Assembly (NCBI RefSeq): GCF_003634045.1
Contig: NZ_RBIM01000005.1
Span: 124,001-188,000, forward strand
Source: Maricaulis maris
GTDB lineage: Bacteria; Pseudomonadota; Alphaproteobacteria; Caulobacterales; Maricaulaceae
Reading direction: 5' to 3'
Length of the DNA: 64,000 nucleotides
A program made the translations under genes and the position numbers. A model generated the notes under the pieces. The model was not told where the DNA came from. It did not search any database and worked only from the letters and a program-made list of their open reading frames with translations. Positions 33,042-42,786 of this stretch are shown piece by piece. The stretch's first letter is position 1. Each line of letters begins with the position of its first letter.

Positions 33042-34118
33042 ATGGACGATCTTTACGCCCCGCCTTCCACTGACAGAACGGATCCGAAACGCCCCTTGGC
33101 CGCGGCCCGGGCGCTCGACCCGACGCGCTATGTCGGGGCGGAAGCGCTGGCCCTTGATCAGCGCGAAATCCTGTCGCGCGGCTGGCAGGTCGTGGCGCCG
33201 GCCAGTGCGCTGTCCGAACCCGGGGATCATATCGTGCGCGAGATCGGCGGCGTGCCGATCCTGCTGGTGCGCAATGGCGAGGGCCGGCTCAACGGGTTTT
33301 TGAACATCTGTCGCCACCGCGCCGGACCGCTCGCCCTGTGCGATGGCGAGGGCGCCAAGCGTCTGCGCTGCGCCTATCACGGCTGGGCCTATGACCTCGA
33401 TGGACACCTACGCACGGCGCCGGAGATGCAGGCCGCCGACGGGTTTGATCATCGGGACATCGCGCTGGAGCGCATCGAGACTGAAGTCTGGAACGGACTG
33501 GTTTTCGCCCGCACGCGCCTCGGGCCGGGTTTTGCCGACATCATGGCCGGGATCGACGATATTGTGCCGACCGGCGCGCTGGACGGGCTCAACCACCATC
33601 ACAGCCGGATTTATGACGTGGCCTGCAACTGGAAGGTCTATGTCGACAATTATCTCGAAGGCTATCACCTGCCCTTCGTCCATCCCGACCTGACCCAGGT
33701 CGTTTCTTATCCCGACTACAAGACCGAGCTGGCGCGCTTCTGGTCCCTGCAACGCTCGCCGGTCGACGCCGAGACCGAGGCCTATGCGGCCGGTGAGGCG
33801 CTCTATTTCTTCATTTATCCCAATACCATGCTCAACATCCTGCCGGGCCGCATGCAAACCAATCGCGTGGTGGCCAACGGGCCGGATGCCTGCCGGGTCG
33901 AGTTTGATTTCTATTATGCCGACGGCGAAGCCGGCCGGGCCGAGGCCGATGATGCTTTTTCCGACAGCGTCCAGGACGAGGATCGCATGATCTGCGAACA
34001 CGTCCAGAAAGGCCTCGCCTCCGGCGCCTACCAGCCCGGTCGGCTCTCGCCCGACCAGGAGGCCGGCGTCTGGCATTGGCACAATCTGCTACGGGATGCC
34101 TACGCCGCTTGTGGCTGA
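33042..34118 (+). CDS. Rieske aromatic-ring-hydroxylating-type oxygenase, alpha subunit
   Basis: 358 residues. The N-terminal Rieske domain binds [2Fe-2S] through C90-R-H92 and C110-AY-H113. The catalytic domain has the non-heme iron motif E206-x2-H209-x4-H214 in NYLEGYHLPFVHP. The sequence looks like choline monooxygenase, carnitine monooxygenase (CntA) and glycine-betaine demethylase relatives rather than classical aromatic dioxygenases. These need a separate reductase, none of which is adjacent. The start at 33042 has no strong ribosome-binding site. An APC permease follows 30 nt downstream and may import the substrate or a related amine. Confidence 0.9.
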   Translation: MDDLYAPPSTDRTDPKRPLAAARALDPTRYVGAEALALDQREILSRGWQVVAPASALSEPGDHIVREIGGVPILLVRNGEGRLNGFLNICRHRAGPLALCDGEGAKRLRCAYHGWAYDLDGHLRTAPEMQAADGFDHRDIALERIETEVWNGLVFARTRLGPGFADIMAGIDDIVPTGALDGLNHHHSRIYDVACNWKVYVDNYLEGYHLPFVHPDLTQVVSYPDYKTELARFWSLQRSPVDAETEAYAAGEALYFFIYPNTMLNILPGRMQTNRVVANGPDACRVEFDFYYADGEAGRAEADDAFSDSVQDEDRMICEHVQKGLASGAYQPGRLSPDQEAGVWHWHNLLRDAYAACG

Positions 34119-34148
34119 CGGGTTCTGCGTCCGGGGGGACAGACGACC

Positions 34149-35480
34149 ATGACAGACCACAAGACGGCAGCGCAGGACGCTGCATCGCTCGCCAAGCCGG
34201 CGCACAAGACGATCGGCTTTTGGGGCTGCTGGTCCCTGGTGGTGGGGATCATGATCGGATCCGGCATTTTCATGCTGCCCGCCGTCCTCGCCCCCTACGG
34301 CTTGATGGGGTTTTCCGGCTGGCTGGTGACGGCCGGCGGCTCGATCCTGCTGGCGCTGGTGCTGGGCCGGCTCGCCCATCGCACCACCCGGACGGGTGGT
34401 CCGATCGCCTTTGCCCATGACGCTTTCGGCGACCTCACCGGCTTTCTCGTCGCCTGGGGTTATTGGGCCTCCTACTGGATTTCCATCCCCGCTGTCGCGA
34501 TTGCCTTTGTCGGCTATCTGACTGTCTTCATCCCGGCCCTGAGCGCTTCGCCGATGGCCCAGATGGGTTGCGGGCTGGCGCTGATCTGGGGGTTGGGCCT
34601 GATCTCGCTGCACGGCATCCGCGATGCCAGCATCGTGCAATTATTGACCACGATCCTGAAACTGGTGCCGATCTTCGTGGTGATCGGCGTCGGTTTCTTC
34701 ACCGGCGATGTCGCCAACCTGCCCGAGATCAATCCGTCCGGTGGCGGTTTCTTCCCGGTGCTGGCCGCGACCGCGCTCTTGACCATGTGGGCCTTTGCCG
34801 GCCTCGAAGCGGGAACCGTGCCGGCCGGTGATGTCCGCGATGCCGCCCGCACCGTTCCGCGCGCGACGGTGGTCGGCACAATCACGGTCGCCCTCATCTA
34901 CATCGCCGCGACCGCTGCGGTCATGCTGGTTGTGCCGGCTGCCGACCTGGCCAGCTCCACCTCGCCCTTCTCCGATGCGGCCCGTGTCCTGGGTAGCTGG
35001 GGCCCCGGCCTGATTGCCATCGGGGCGATGGTGTCCACGGCCGGGGCGCTCAACGGCATCATTTTCCTGTCCGGCCAGATGCCGATGGCTCTGGCGCTGG
35101 ACCGGCTGGCACCCGCTGCCCTGGGTCGACGCAACAAGGGCGGCGCGCCACAACTCTCCCTCCTCCTGTCGCTGGGGCTGGGTTCGATCCTGCTGGTCGC
35201 CAATTACTCGCGCGGCCTGGTAGGCACCTTCACCTTCCTGGCGATGATGAGCACGGTCTGCCTCCTGCTGCCGCTGCTGGTCAGCGCGGTGGCCGAGCTA
35301 CGCCATTCATGGCGATCCGCCAGAGGCTGGGCCATCATCGCCCTCGCCGCTGGCGCCTATGCGGCCTTCGCCGTCCTGGGTTCCGGTCTCGAAGTGCTCG
35401 CCTGGGGTGGTGTTCTGATCCTGGCTGGCTTGCCGGCCTACTGGCTGGGCAAGCCAAGGCGCGAGGCAGGCGTCCCCTGA
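34149..35480 (+). CDS. APC family amino acid permease (AdiC-like)
   Basis: 443 residues with 12 hydrophobic helices. Helix 1 has GIMIGSGIFMLPAVLAPYG, the unwound G-S-G-I-F substrate-binding motif of APC transporters; helix 6 carries WAFAGLEAGTVPAGD. The closest group by eye is the arginine/agmatine and basic amino acid/polyamine antiporter branch. It is 30 nt behind the Rieske oxygenase and likely cotranscribed; substrate unknown. The start follows GGGGGACAGACG. Confidence 0.93.
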   Translation: MTDHKTAAQDAASLAKPAHKTIGFWGCWSLVVGIMIGSGIFMLPAVLAPYGLMGFSGWLVTAGGSILLALVLGRLAHRTTRTGGPIAFAHDAFGDLTGFLVAWGYWASYWISIPAVAIAFVGYLTVFIPALSASPMAQMGCGLALIWGLGLISLHGIRDASIVQLLTTILKLVPIFVVIGVGFFTGDVANLPEINPSGGGFFPVLAATALLTMWAFAGLEAGTVPAGDVRDAARTVPRATVVGTITVALIYIAATAAVMLVVPAADLASSTSPFSDAARVLGSWGPGLIAIGAMVSTAGALNGIIFLSGQMPMALALDRLAPAALGRRNKGGAPQLSLLLSLGLGSILLVANYSRGLVGTFTFLAMMSTVCLLLPLLVSAVAELRHSWRSARGWAIIALAAGAYAAFAVLGSGLEVLAWGGVLILAGLPAYWLGKPRREAGVP

Positions 35481-35536
35481 CTTGACGGGCCAGGGCAGCC
35501 GCCGGGCGGCATTGGGAACGATGAGGCCCGTTGCCG

Positions 35537-36793
35537 TCAGCCAGTGAACGGCTTGGGCGGCGCCGAAAACAGACCATAGGCCAGCGTCGAGGCGTAATAG
35601 GCGAAGGCGGTATCGGGATCGACACCCCGGACCCAGTCGCGCAGGTCATAGGCCGAGTTGAGGGCGCCCATGATCGCCTGGCTGGCGACCAGCGGGTCGA
35701 CAGGCCGGACCGAGCCTTCGGTGATGCCGTCGATCATCATGCCGGCGAAGCGGCGCGCCATCCGGTTGGAACGGTCGAGCACATCATTGCGCAAATCATT
35801 CGGCAGGGCCTGCAAGGCAGTCGTTCGCAGCAGCGGGAATTCACTGAATAGCTGCACATTGAGCAGTGTCGCGATGGAGGAGGACAATTGCTGCCACTGA
35901 TTTCCGCCAGCCTTGGTGGCGGCGCGCTGGACCAGCGACACGCGGCCATAGGAGCGGCGGAAGCATTCCAGCACCAGCTCGTCCTTGGCCTCCAGATGGT
36001 GGTAGAAACTGCCCTTGGTGACATTGAGTTCCGAGGCAATCTGTTCGACCGAGGCGCCGCGATAGCCGCGCTCATTGATCAGGAAGGTGGCGGCGCGGGC
36101 GAAATTGCCCGGCATGCCCTCGATCCCGACCTTCAGCTCCGACTCATCGATTGGCAGGAGTTCGGGCGCCCACTTGGCACCGTCACGAGCGATGCCATGC
36201 TCGAAGATCTCGACCATGCGGTGGATGACGCGGTCATAATCGCCGGTGGAATACTGCGACAGCCAGGCTGGCAGCCAGAACATGTTCTGGACCAGGACAT
36301 GGGCGCGGATCGTCCCGAGGATTTTCTCTTCCGGAGTCCTGGGCGCGTCGAAAAACGTCCGCAGCTTGCGGAAGACCTGCACATAGCGCGCGGTCAATTC
36401 GCTGCCGAAGGGCTCGTTGAGGGCGCGGATGTCGGAGATCACCGCAATCGGCCGCTCGATCTCGGCATTGATGCGGGCCTGCAGGTCGAAATTGAGACGG
36501 ACATACCGCTCGACCCGCGCTTGCGGCGTCGGCTCGGCGGCGGCTTCCGCGACCAGGGCTTCGATGCGTTCAAGCGCGCGTTCGAGCACGGCGGCCGCCA
36601 GCAATTCCTTGCGTTTGAAATAATAGGTGATGCTGGTTGTGTTGAGTTGAACCAGCTGGGCGACGTCAACAAATGTCATGCCGCGCACGCCATGCCGGTT
36701 GATCAGCGTGGCGGCGGCGTCGAGGATCAGCTCGCGCTTCTGGTGGAAGCGGCGGGTCTTCGCCGAGTCGATGGTTTTCGGAGTCGCATTCAT
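35537..36793 (-). CDS. Double TetR-family regulator (tandem TetR-TetR fusion)
   Basis: 418 residues, about twice a normal TetR protein. It holds two complete TetR units: HTH 1 at about 16-70 (ILDAAATLINRHGVRGMT ... NTTSITYYFKRKELL) with ligand domain to about 205, then HTH 2 at about 228-280 (FLINERGYRGASVEQIASELNVTKGSFYHHLEAKDELV) with a second ligand domain. A single chain can therefore form a pseudo-dimer, and dimers of it could span two operators. Neighbouring genes are acyl-CoA metabolic, suggesting control of beta-oxidation through an acyl-CoA ligand. An inverted repeat of 29 bp lies 120 nt upstream at 36913-36941. Confidence 0.92.
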   Translation of the reverse strand: MNATPKTIDSAKTRRFHQKRELILDAAATLINRHGVRGMTFVDVAQLVQLNTTSITYYFKRKELLAAAVLERALERIEALVAEAAAEPTPQARVERYVRLNFDLQARINAEIERPIAVISDIRALNEPFGSELTARYVQVFRKLRTFFDAPRTPEEKILGTIRAHVLVQNMFWLPAWLSQYSTGDYDRVIHRMVEIFEHGIARDGAKWAPELLPIDESELKVGIEGMPGNFARAATFLINERGYRGASVEQIASELNVTKGSFYHHLEAKDELVLECFRRSYGRVSLVQRAATKAGGNQWQQLSSSIATLLNVQLFSEFPLLRTTALQALPNDLRNDVLDRSNRMARRFAGMMIDGITEGSVRPVDPLVASQAIMGALNSAYDLRDWVRGVDPDTAFAYYASTLAYGLFSAPPKPFTG

Positions 36794-36912
36794 ATCATTC
36801 GCTTAGCAGAGTTTGTTGATATCGTCACGCGATCGGGCGCGCGCGCTGCCTTGATCTCCCTTCTGGCACGATAGCAAAATCGGTATGGATTTCTCCAGTC
36901 CGGGTGAGCTTT

Positions 36913-36941
36913 ATGAAGTGGTTATGAAAAAACGACTTCAT
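36913..36941. promoter_or_regulatory. 29-bp inverted repeat, probable operator of the double TetR regulator
   Basis: ATGAAGTGGTT, 7-nt spacer (ATGAAAA), AACGACTTCAT. Eleven-base arms with one mismatched pair. It lies between the regulator and the divergent catabolic genes. Confidence 0.65.
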
Positions 36942-36974
36942 GCGTCATCTGCCAACTTGCGTCGCCGCATTCTA

Positions 36975-37000
36975 ACCATTTACCGAGGAAACGGTATGGT
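36975..37000. promoter_or_regulatory. Second dyad near the phosphotransferase gene
   Basis: TACCG-N6-CGGTA (36981-36996) flanked by ACCATT and TGGT, giving an extended imperfect dyad 57 nt before the gene at 37057. It could be a second regulator site. Confidence 0.4.
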
Positions 37001-37056
37001 CTAACTTTGCTGCAGCGCGAGATCGCGCGCACGGATTATCACAATCGGGACAGACC

Positions 37057-38103
37057 ATGACTGCAGCGACAGCGACGCCGCCGCGCGACGAGATGGATTT
37101 GCAACGCCTTGAGACTTGGCTGGCTGGCCGGATCGACGGCTTCGCGGGGCCGGTTCGGCTCGCCAAGTTTCCCGGCGGCCAGTCCAACCCGACCTATCGT
37201 CTTGATGCGGGCGACCGGTCCTATGTGTTGCGCCGGAAACCGTTCGGTCCGACCCTGCCATCGGCGCACGCGGTTGATCGCGAGCATCGCCTGATCGCCG
37301 CCCTTCACCCGACCGGCTTCCCGGTTGCCCGGCCGGTTGCCCTGTGTGAGGACGACACGGTGATCGGGTCGATCTTCTATGTGATGGAATTGGTCGATGG
37401 GCGCTCGCTTGCCGATGGCTCGCTGCCCAATGAAACACCGCAGGCCCGCGGGGAGATGTATCGCGGGCTGACCACCGCGCTGGCCGATCTTCACAATATC
37501 GACCCGGTGGCGGCGGGTTTGGGCGATTATGGTCGGCCGGGCAATTATTTCGAACGCCAAGTCGGTCGCTGGACCAAGCAGTACCGGGCCTCTCAGACCG
37601 ACGACATCCCCGAGGTGGAAGGGCTGATCGACTATCTGCCGCGCACCGTGCCGGAACAGACCCGCACCTCGATCATCCATGGCGACTACCGCATCGATAA
37701 TGCCCTGTTCGAACCGGAGGGAACCCGCATCAAGGCGGTCCTCGACTGGGAACTTTCAACGCTCGGCGATCCGCTGGCTGACTTCACCTACTACGCCATG
37801 CAGTGGGCGATGCCGGCGGAGGCAGGCGGGGCCGGGCTCGACGGGATCGATTTCCAGGCCTCCGGCATTCCGACCCTGGATGAGACCGTGGCGCTTTATT
37901 GCGATCTCACCGGGCGCGACAGCGTGCCGGCGATGGACTGGTATTTCGCCTATAACCTGTTCCGCTTGGTCGGCATCGTCCAGGGCATCAAGAAGCGGAT
38001 CATCGACGGCAATGCCTCCAGCGACAAGGCCGAGGCGACCGTCGCGCGCCTGGTGCCGTTGGCAGTCAGTGCCTGGGATTTCGCCCGCCGTGCTGGTGCC
38101 TGA
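37057..38103 (+). CDS. ACAD10-like phosphotransferase family protein
   Basis: 348 residues with the aminoglycoside phosphotransferase/choline kinase fold: FPGGQSNPTYRL (nucleotide loop), YVLRRKPFG with the Lys or Arg near it, HGDYRIDN (H208 onward, catalytic Asp and metal-binding Asn) and VLDWELSTLGDPLAD (DFG-like metal Asp). This subgroup is the N-terminal domain of human ACAD10/11, which phosphorylates 4-hydroxyacyl-CoA to allow beta-oxidation of 4-hydroxy acids. The context of acyl-CoA genes supports that role. It starts a three-gene operon with the SDR and thioesterase. Confidence 0.9.
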   Translation: MTAATATPPRDEMDLQRLETWLAGRIDGFAGPVRLAKFPGGQSNPTYRLDAGDRSYVLRRKPFGPTLPSAHAVDREHRLIAALHPTGFPVARPVALCEDDTVIGSIFYVMELVDGRSLADGSLPNETPQARGEMYRGLTTALADLHNIDPVAAGLGDYGRPGNYFERQVGRWTKQYRASQTDDIPEVEGLIDYLPRTVPEQTRTSIIHGDYRIDNALFEPEGTRIKAVLDWELSTLGDPLADFTYYAMQWAMPAEAGGAGLDGIDFQASGIPTLDETVALYCDLTGRDSVPAMDWYFAYNLFRLVGIVQGIKKRIIDGNASSDKAEATVARLVPLAVSAWDFARRAGA

Positions 38104-38158
38104 GCCGGGCCTGCTGCCGGCGTCAAATCCGTAACGACACACGATCGGGGAAAGTCAC

Positions 38159-38989
38159 ATGTCCATGTTCAGCCTGGCGGGCAAGGTCGCCATTATCACC
38201 GGGGCCGCATCCGGTATCGGTCGTGCTTCGGCCCTCTTGTTTGCCGAGGCCGGCGCCAAAATCCTGGCCTGTGACCGCTCGCCGGATGTGGCGGCCACGG
38301 TTGCCGCCATTGAGGCCGCCGGCGGTGAAGCGAAAGCGCTGGAAATGGATGCCGGGTCCGAGCCTGATGTGATCGGTGCCGTTGCAATGGCGGTGGAGAC
38401 ATTCGGTCGTCTGGACGTGGTCTATGCCAATGCCGGCATCACGGGCGGTCTTCCCGACTTTCTCGACACCACGGCCGACACCTTTGCCGAGGTGTTGCGC
38501 GTCAACCTGATCGGACCCTTCCTGGCCATCAAGCACGCCGCCCCGGCCTTGATGAAATCGGGTGGCGGCTCGATCATCTGCACCGCCTCGGTCGCCGGGC
38601 TGCGCTATGGCGCCGGGCCGGTGGCCTATTCAGCCTCGAAGGCGGGTGTAATCAATCTGGTCCAGCACGCCTGCCAAAGCTTGGTCGGTACCGGAATCCG
38701 GGTCAATGGGATTTGCCCTGGCTTGACCGAGACCGGGATGACGCAGCCCCTTTTCGACCATGCCCGCGCGGCTGGCAAAGGCGACCGGATCGGTCAGCTC
38801 AACCCGCTCCAGCGAGGCGGCCAGCCCGATGAGATTGCGGCAATGGCCCTCTTTCTCGCATCGCCGGCATCCAGCTATGTCAATGGACAGGCGATCGCGG
38901 TTGATGGCGGATTGTCGACCTCCCACCCGGTGGCGCCGTCGACCCAGCTCGCCGCCCGCGCCGCCCTCGACAAATTCAAGGATGACTGA
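38159..38989 (+). CDS. SDR family oxidoreductase
   Basis: 276 residues, classical short-chain dehydrogenase. NAD-binding TGAASGIG (14-21), Asp39 in ACDRS favouring NAD(H), NAGI, a serine in the ICTASVAG strand, and catalytic YSASKAG (Y-x3-K). The C-terminal GICPGLTETGM and VDGG are standard. Substrate is likely a hydroxyacyl intermediate given the operon. The stop codon overlaps the next ATG (TGATG). Confidence 0.93.
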   Translation: MSMFSLAGKVAIITGAASGIGRASALLFAEAGAKILACDRSPDVAATVAAIEAAGGEAKALEMDAGSEPDVIGAVAMAVETFGRLDVVYANAGITGGLPDFLDTTADTFAEVLRVNLIGPFLAIKHAAPALMKSGGGSIICTASVAGLRYGAGPVAYSASKAGVINLVQHACQSLVGTGIRVNGICPGLTETGMTQPLFDHARAAGKGDRIGQLNPLQRGGQPDEIAAMALFLASPASSYVNGQAIAVDGGLSTSHPVAPSTQLAARAALDKFKDD

Positions 38990-39765
38990 TGTCGCTGCCG
39001 CAAATCCTCGATGCCGCCCAAGTCTCCGACAACACGCTCACCGCGCAGTTACCGGACACCTGGATGCAGGGCCGGACCGCCTATGGCGGGCTGACGGCGG
39101 CGATCGCGCTGGATGCGACGCTGCGGTCGCAACCGGATCTGCCGCCGCTGCGCTCGGCGCAGATCGCCTTTGTCGGGCCGTTGGCCGGTGAAGTTGTGGT
39201 GAAGACCGAACTTCTGCGTCGCGGCCGGACGGCAGCCTTCATCGAGGCCAATGTCTATGGTGATGGCAAGCTGGGACTGAAGGCGCTGTTTGTCTTCATG
39301 ATCGGTCTGGAGTCGAGTATCGACTATGCTGAAGACGCGCGGCCGGAAGTCCCCGATTTTGCTGACGCCGCCCCGGCCATGGCCAATCCGGATCCGAAAT
39401 TCTTCACCGGTCATCTGGAATACCGCCATGGCCTGGCGATCGATGAGCGCCACACGCCGGACTTCATGCGCTGGGTGCGTCTGAGGGAGCGTGACGGCCT
39501 GCATCCGATGGTCGAGCTGATGGCGATCGGTGACGCCTTGCCGCCGGCCGCCATGGCCCTATTCGAAAAGCCGGGTCCGATCAGCTCGATGACCTGGCAG
39601 ATCAATCTCTTGACCGCCGAACCGGTGACCACGGATGGCTGGTGGCTCAGTCGTTCCACCGCCGACCTTGCCCGCCATGGCTCGTCCAGCCAGCTCATGC
39701 TGCTCTGGAATGCCGACCGCGAGCCGGTCATCACCGGCATGCAGAGCGTCGCAATCTTTGTCTGA
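38989..39765 (+). CDS. Acyl-CoA thioesterase family protein (double hotdog)
   Basis: 258 residues, two hotdog halves as in TesB-like thioesterase family proteins. The first half has WMQGRTAYGGLTAAIALDA and SAQIAFVGPLAGEVVVKTELLRRGRTAAFIEANVY; the second half has WQINLLTAEPVTTDGWWLSRSTADLARHGSSSQLMLLWN, the pattern with the conserved Asp and Ser/Thr. It would hydrolyse acyl-CoA esters produced in the pathway. Translationally coupled to the SDR (one-base overlap). It converges with the DUF3089 gene; a terminator lies between. Confidence 0.88.
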   Translation: MSLPQILDAAQVSDNTLTAQLPDTWMQGRTAYGGLTAAIALDATLRSQPDLPPLRSAQIAFVGPLAGEVVVKTELLRRGRTAAFIEANVYGDGKLGLKALFVFMIGLESSIDYAEDARPEVPDFADAAPAMANPDPKFFTGHLEYRHGLAIDERHTPDFMRWVRLRERDGLHPMVELMAIGDALPPAAMALFEKPGPISSMTWQINLLTAEPVTTDGWWLSRSTADLARHGSSSQLMLLWNADREPVITGMQSVAIFV

Positions 39766-39776
39766 TCTGTGATGAA

Positions 39777-39806
39777 AACAGGGCGAACCGCTTGGTCCGC
39801 CCTGTT
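39777..39806 (-). terminator. Terminator of the DUF3089 gene
   Basis: A 9-bp stem AACAGGGCG/CGCCCTGTT with a 12-nt loop, followed on the minus strand by TTCATC. It lies 39 nt beyond the minus-strand stop; the plus side has no U tract. Confidence 0.7.
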
Positions 39807-39845
39807 CCCGTCCGTCGCCCCGGCCCCGGGGCGGTATGGTTTGTC

Positions 39846-40982
39846 CTATCGACCGTGTGCGGCCGCCTGGCTGCTGACCAGGTCGATCAGATCGCCTTGC
39901 GCGATACCGACATCGAGCAGGTGCAGGCCCCAATCAGCCAGGATGACGCCATTGGCCACAACGTCGCCGACAATGTCGTCGGTGCGTGGATCGGACGGGT
40001 CGCCATGCACGGTGATGGCATAATAGCTGCCATGTTCATTGTTCAGGCATTGCCCTGTGATCATGCCGGGAACGCGCACGAAATCCGTCGAGATCGGTGC
40101 CCCACCCTCGACCCAGGGTCCGGCTTCCACAGATGAGGTGAAGGCACCATTCGTGGCCAGGTAGGCTACCAGATGGGCGTCGGAATTGCCGGCCAGATCG
40201 CCGGGATTGGTGCAGGCCACCTCGACCGCGGGATCCGGCAGTTTGCCAAAGCGCGAGGCCTCCGGCGGCGGGGCGTCGCTGCGGAAGGAAACATAGCCGA
40301 TGAAACAGCCGGTTTCCTCGTCCGCGCGACAGGGCGGAACGGCCTGGAATGAGCCGCCGACCGGTTGGCCCGGGGGCACGGCGATATTGTAGCCGATCAG
40401 CATGGCCGACAGCATGTTGTTCTGGATTGCCTCGCCATCGACGACACGGGCGACCAGTTGTTCCAACATGCGCGCGCCCTGGGAGTGACCGATCAGCACA
40501 TAGGGGCGACCGTTATTGTCGTGCTCCATGTAGTGGGCGAAGGCAGTCTGGACGTCGAGATAGGCGGTGACGCCGTCGGCGGCGACCGGCTGGCCGGCCA
40601 TCATTGAGCGCAGCGCGGTCAGCGTGACCTGCCGGTACATCGGCGCATAGGTGCGGCAGACCTCGCCGAAGCGCGCGAACTGGGCCGCGATCACGCGGTT
40701 TTCCTCGTCATTGGCGACCATGTCGGAATTTGGCGTCAAATCGTTGGAGACCGTTGGATAGACATAGAAACAGTCGACCCCCGGATCTTCGGCCGCGACA
40801 AATGGCTCGACATGCATCGATCCGTCCGCCTCGACGATCGTGGTGTCGAGATCGATCGTGCAGGCGTCCTCCCGGCCGGGTCGGCACAGCCAGTTTTCGG
40901 CGGCGTCATAATCCGGCGGTGCGTAAGTCGGCGGTTGGGCCAGCAGGGTCGTGCCTGCCATCATCAGTGTTGCGATCAGCAT
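39846..40982 (-). CDS. DUF3089 alpha/beta-hydrolase-like protein
   Basis: 378 residues. A short hydrophobic leader with an early processing site (MLIATLMMAGTTLLAQPP) suggests export. Family traits are PTYAPPDYDAAENWLCRPG, VDCFYVYPTV, and the nucleophile elbow VLIGHSQGARML, with GHSQG giving the catalytic Ser. The C-terminal part contains an HG dyad (AITVHGDPSDPRTDD) that could supply His. Cysteines C33, C42 and others may pair. DUF3089 proteins are uncharacterised lipase or esterase candidates. Here it could release the acids that the neighbouring genes activate and oxidise. Confidence 0.9.
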   Translation of the reverse strand: MLIATLMMAGTTLLAQPPTYAPPDYDAAENWLCRPGREDACTIDLDTTIVEADGSMHVEPFVAAEDPGVDCFYVYPTVSNDLTPNSDMVANDEENRVIAAQFARFGEVCRTYAPMYRQVTLTALRSMMAGQPVAADGVTAYLDVQTAFAHYMEHDNNGRPYVLIGHSQGARMLEQLVARVVDGEAIQNNMLSAMLIGYNIAVPPGQPVGGSFQAVPPCRADEETGCFIGYVSFRSDAPPPEASRFGKLPDPAVEVACTNPGDLAGNSDAHLVAYLATNGAFTSSVEAGPWVEGGAPISTDFVRVPGMITGQCLNNEHGSYYAITVHGDPSDPRTDDIVGDVVANGVILADWGLHLLDVGIAQGDLIDLVSSQAAAHGR

Positions 40983-41022
40983 CGCGTCTCTCCCCTCGAA
41001 ATGACCGGTTGTCCGGTTCGGT

Positions 41023-42786
41023 TCAGGCCTGTTCGGTCTCGAACAGGGGCTTCAATTCACTCTTGACGATCTTGCCATTGGCATTGCGCGGCAGGGTCTC
41101 CCCGGAAAACAGGATGCGCACCGGCGTCTTGAAAATGGCGAGGCGCTCGCGCACCCAGGATTTGAGCTCGTCTTCGCTGGCGCTGAGGCCCGGCGCGAGG
41201 TGGACCACGGCGGCCGGCTCCTCGCCGAGCGTGCGGTGGGGGATGCCGACCAGGGCGGCATCGGTCACGGCCGGGTGTTCGTAGAGGGCATTCTCGACCT
41301 CGCTCGAATAGATGTTTTCGCCGCCGCGGATGATCATGTCCTTGGCGCGGTCGACAATGAAGCAGAAGCCTTCCTCGTCGATCCGGGCCAGGTCGCCGGT
41401 CCGGATCCAGCCATCAATAAAGGTCTCCGCCGTCGCCTCTGGGCTATTCCAGTATCCGGCCACGATCTGCGGCCCGCGCGCCCACAGCTCTCCAACCTCG
41501 CCGACCGGTAATTCGCGGCTGCCATCAGGTGCCATGACGCGGATGTCCGACACCGCCACCGGCGGCCCGCAGCTGTCGGGACGGTTGAGATAGTCCTCCG
41601 AGGAGTGGCTGGTCACCGTCGCCGAGGTCTCGGTCATGCCCCAGCCATTGCCGGGCAGGGCGCCGAAGACATCCTTGATCTTTCGCACCAGTTCCGGTGC
41701 CGAAGGCGCGCCTCCATAGGTGATCGCCTCAAGCGAGGACAGGTCATACTTGTCGCGATCGGGGTGTTCGATCAGCTGCCAGGCAATTGTCGGCACGCCG
41801 CCGGTCGTGTTGACCTTCTCACGCTCAATAATCTGGAAGGCCTTCACCACGTCCCATTTCGGCATGAAGACCATTGTGTGTCCGGCGAAGACTGCGCCCA
41901 TCAGCCCGGCATTGCAGGCGGTGACGTGGAACAGTGGGATCACTGTCAGCATGACTTTGGGCGATGGCGCCGGCGGCGCCTCGCCACGCCGCAGGCAGGT
42001 GCGGGCGCCGGAAAAGGCTGACGACAGAATGTTGGTGAGGATATTGCGATGTGTGCCCAGCGCCCCTTTCGGATTGCCGGTCGTGCCGCTGGTGTAGAAA
42101 ATCGTGGCCGGATCGTCGGGCGCAATATCGACATCCGGCAGATCGCCCTCGGGCAGGCCGGAATAACGGTCCGGCGTGCCGATCAGGTCCTCCAGCCGAC
42201 GGGCTGGCGCATCCGGCGCGGCATCGCCGCGACTGACCAGGACATGTTTGAGATCCGGCAGACCGTTCGTTTCCGGGCCGATCCGATCCCAGCGCTCGGC
42301 ATCACAGATCAGCGCTCTGGCGCCGGAATCCTTCAACCCGTAGGCCAGTTCCGCACCGGTCCACCAGGCATTCAGCGGTACGATGATCGCGCCCAGGCTG
42401 GTGACGGCGAAAAAGGCGACCGGCCATTCCGGCAGGTTTCGCATGGCCAGTCCGACACGGTCGCCCTGGCCGATGCCCATCGCCGCGAGTTCGGCAGCAA
42501 GGGCGCGGGTGGCGCGGAACCAGGCTTCATAGCTCACGCGTTCATTCTCGTGGATGGTGAAGGTGCGGCCGCCGTGATTGCGGGCGTGTGCAGCCAATTC
42601 CGGCAGGCTGCCGAGTGCGTTCTTCCAGGCGCGCGTTTCGACGCCGCGGATGGTCACGGTCTCCATCTCGAACTTTGCCCCGGGTGCACACAGCAGGGCC
42701 GTCGCCTGCTCTAGCGTGCAGGCGGGCCAGTCGGCCGGCATGCCCAAGCTCGCGACCGTTTCGGTCGCTTCTGCTTGATTTTCCAT
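41023..42786 (-). CDS. Acyl-CoA ligase (AMP-dependent synthetase, ANL family)
   Basis: 587 residues. Motifs: [17 protein letters not shown] (P-loop A3), [22 protein letters not shown] (A5), [15 protein letters not shown], the [39 protein letters not shown] series (A7/A8), and a C-terminal Lys in [13 protein letters not shown]. It activates a carboxylic acid to its CoA thioester via an acyl-adenylate. The start at 42786 is the first conserved Met and the following gene runs divergently. With the FadJ-like enzyme and CoA-transferase it forms an activation plus beta-oxidation set; substrate chain length cannot be read from sequence. Confidence 0.94.
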   Translation of the reverse strand: MENQAEATETVASLGMPADWPACTLEQATALLCAPGAKFEMETVTIRGVETRAWKNALGSLPELAAHARNHGGRTFTIHENERVSYEAWFRATRALAAELAAMGIGQGDRVGLAMRNLPEWPVAFFAVTSLGAIIVPLNAWWTGAELAYGLKDSGARALICDAERWDRIGPETNGLPDLKHVLVSRGDAAPDAPARRLEDLIGTPDRYSGLPEGDLPDVDIAPDDPATIFYTSGTTGNPKGALGTHRNILTNILSSAFSGARTCLRRGEAPPAPSPKVMLTVIPLFHVTACNAGLMGAVFAGHTMVFMPKWDVVKAFQIIEREKVNTTGGVPTIAWQLIEHPDRDKYDLSSLEAITYGGAPSAPELVRKIKDVFGALPGNGWGMTETSATVTSHSSEDYLNRPDSCGPPVAVSDIRVMAPDGSRELPVGEVGELWARGPQIVAGYWNSPEATAETFIDGWIRTGDLARIDEEGFCFIVDRAKDMIIRGGENIYSSEVENALYEHPAVTDAALVGIPHRTLGEEPAAVVHLAPGLSASEDELKSWVRERLAIFKTPVRILFSGETLPRNANGKIVKSELKPLFETEQA

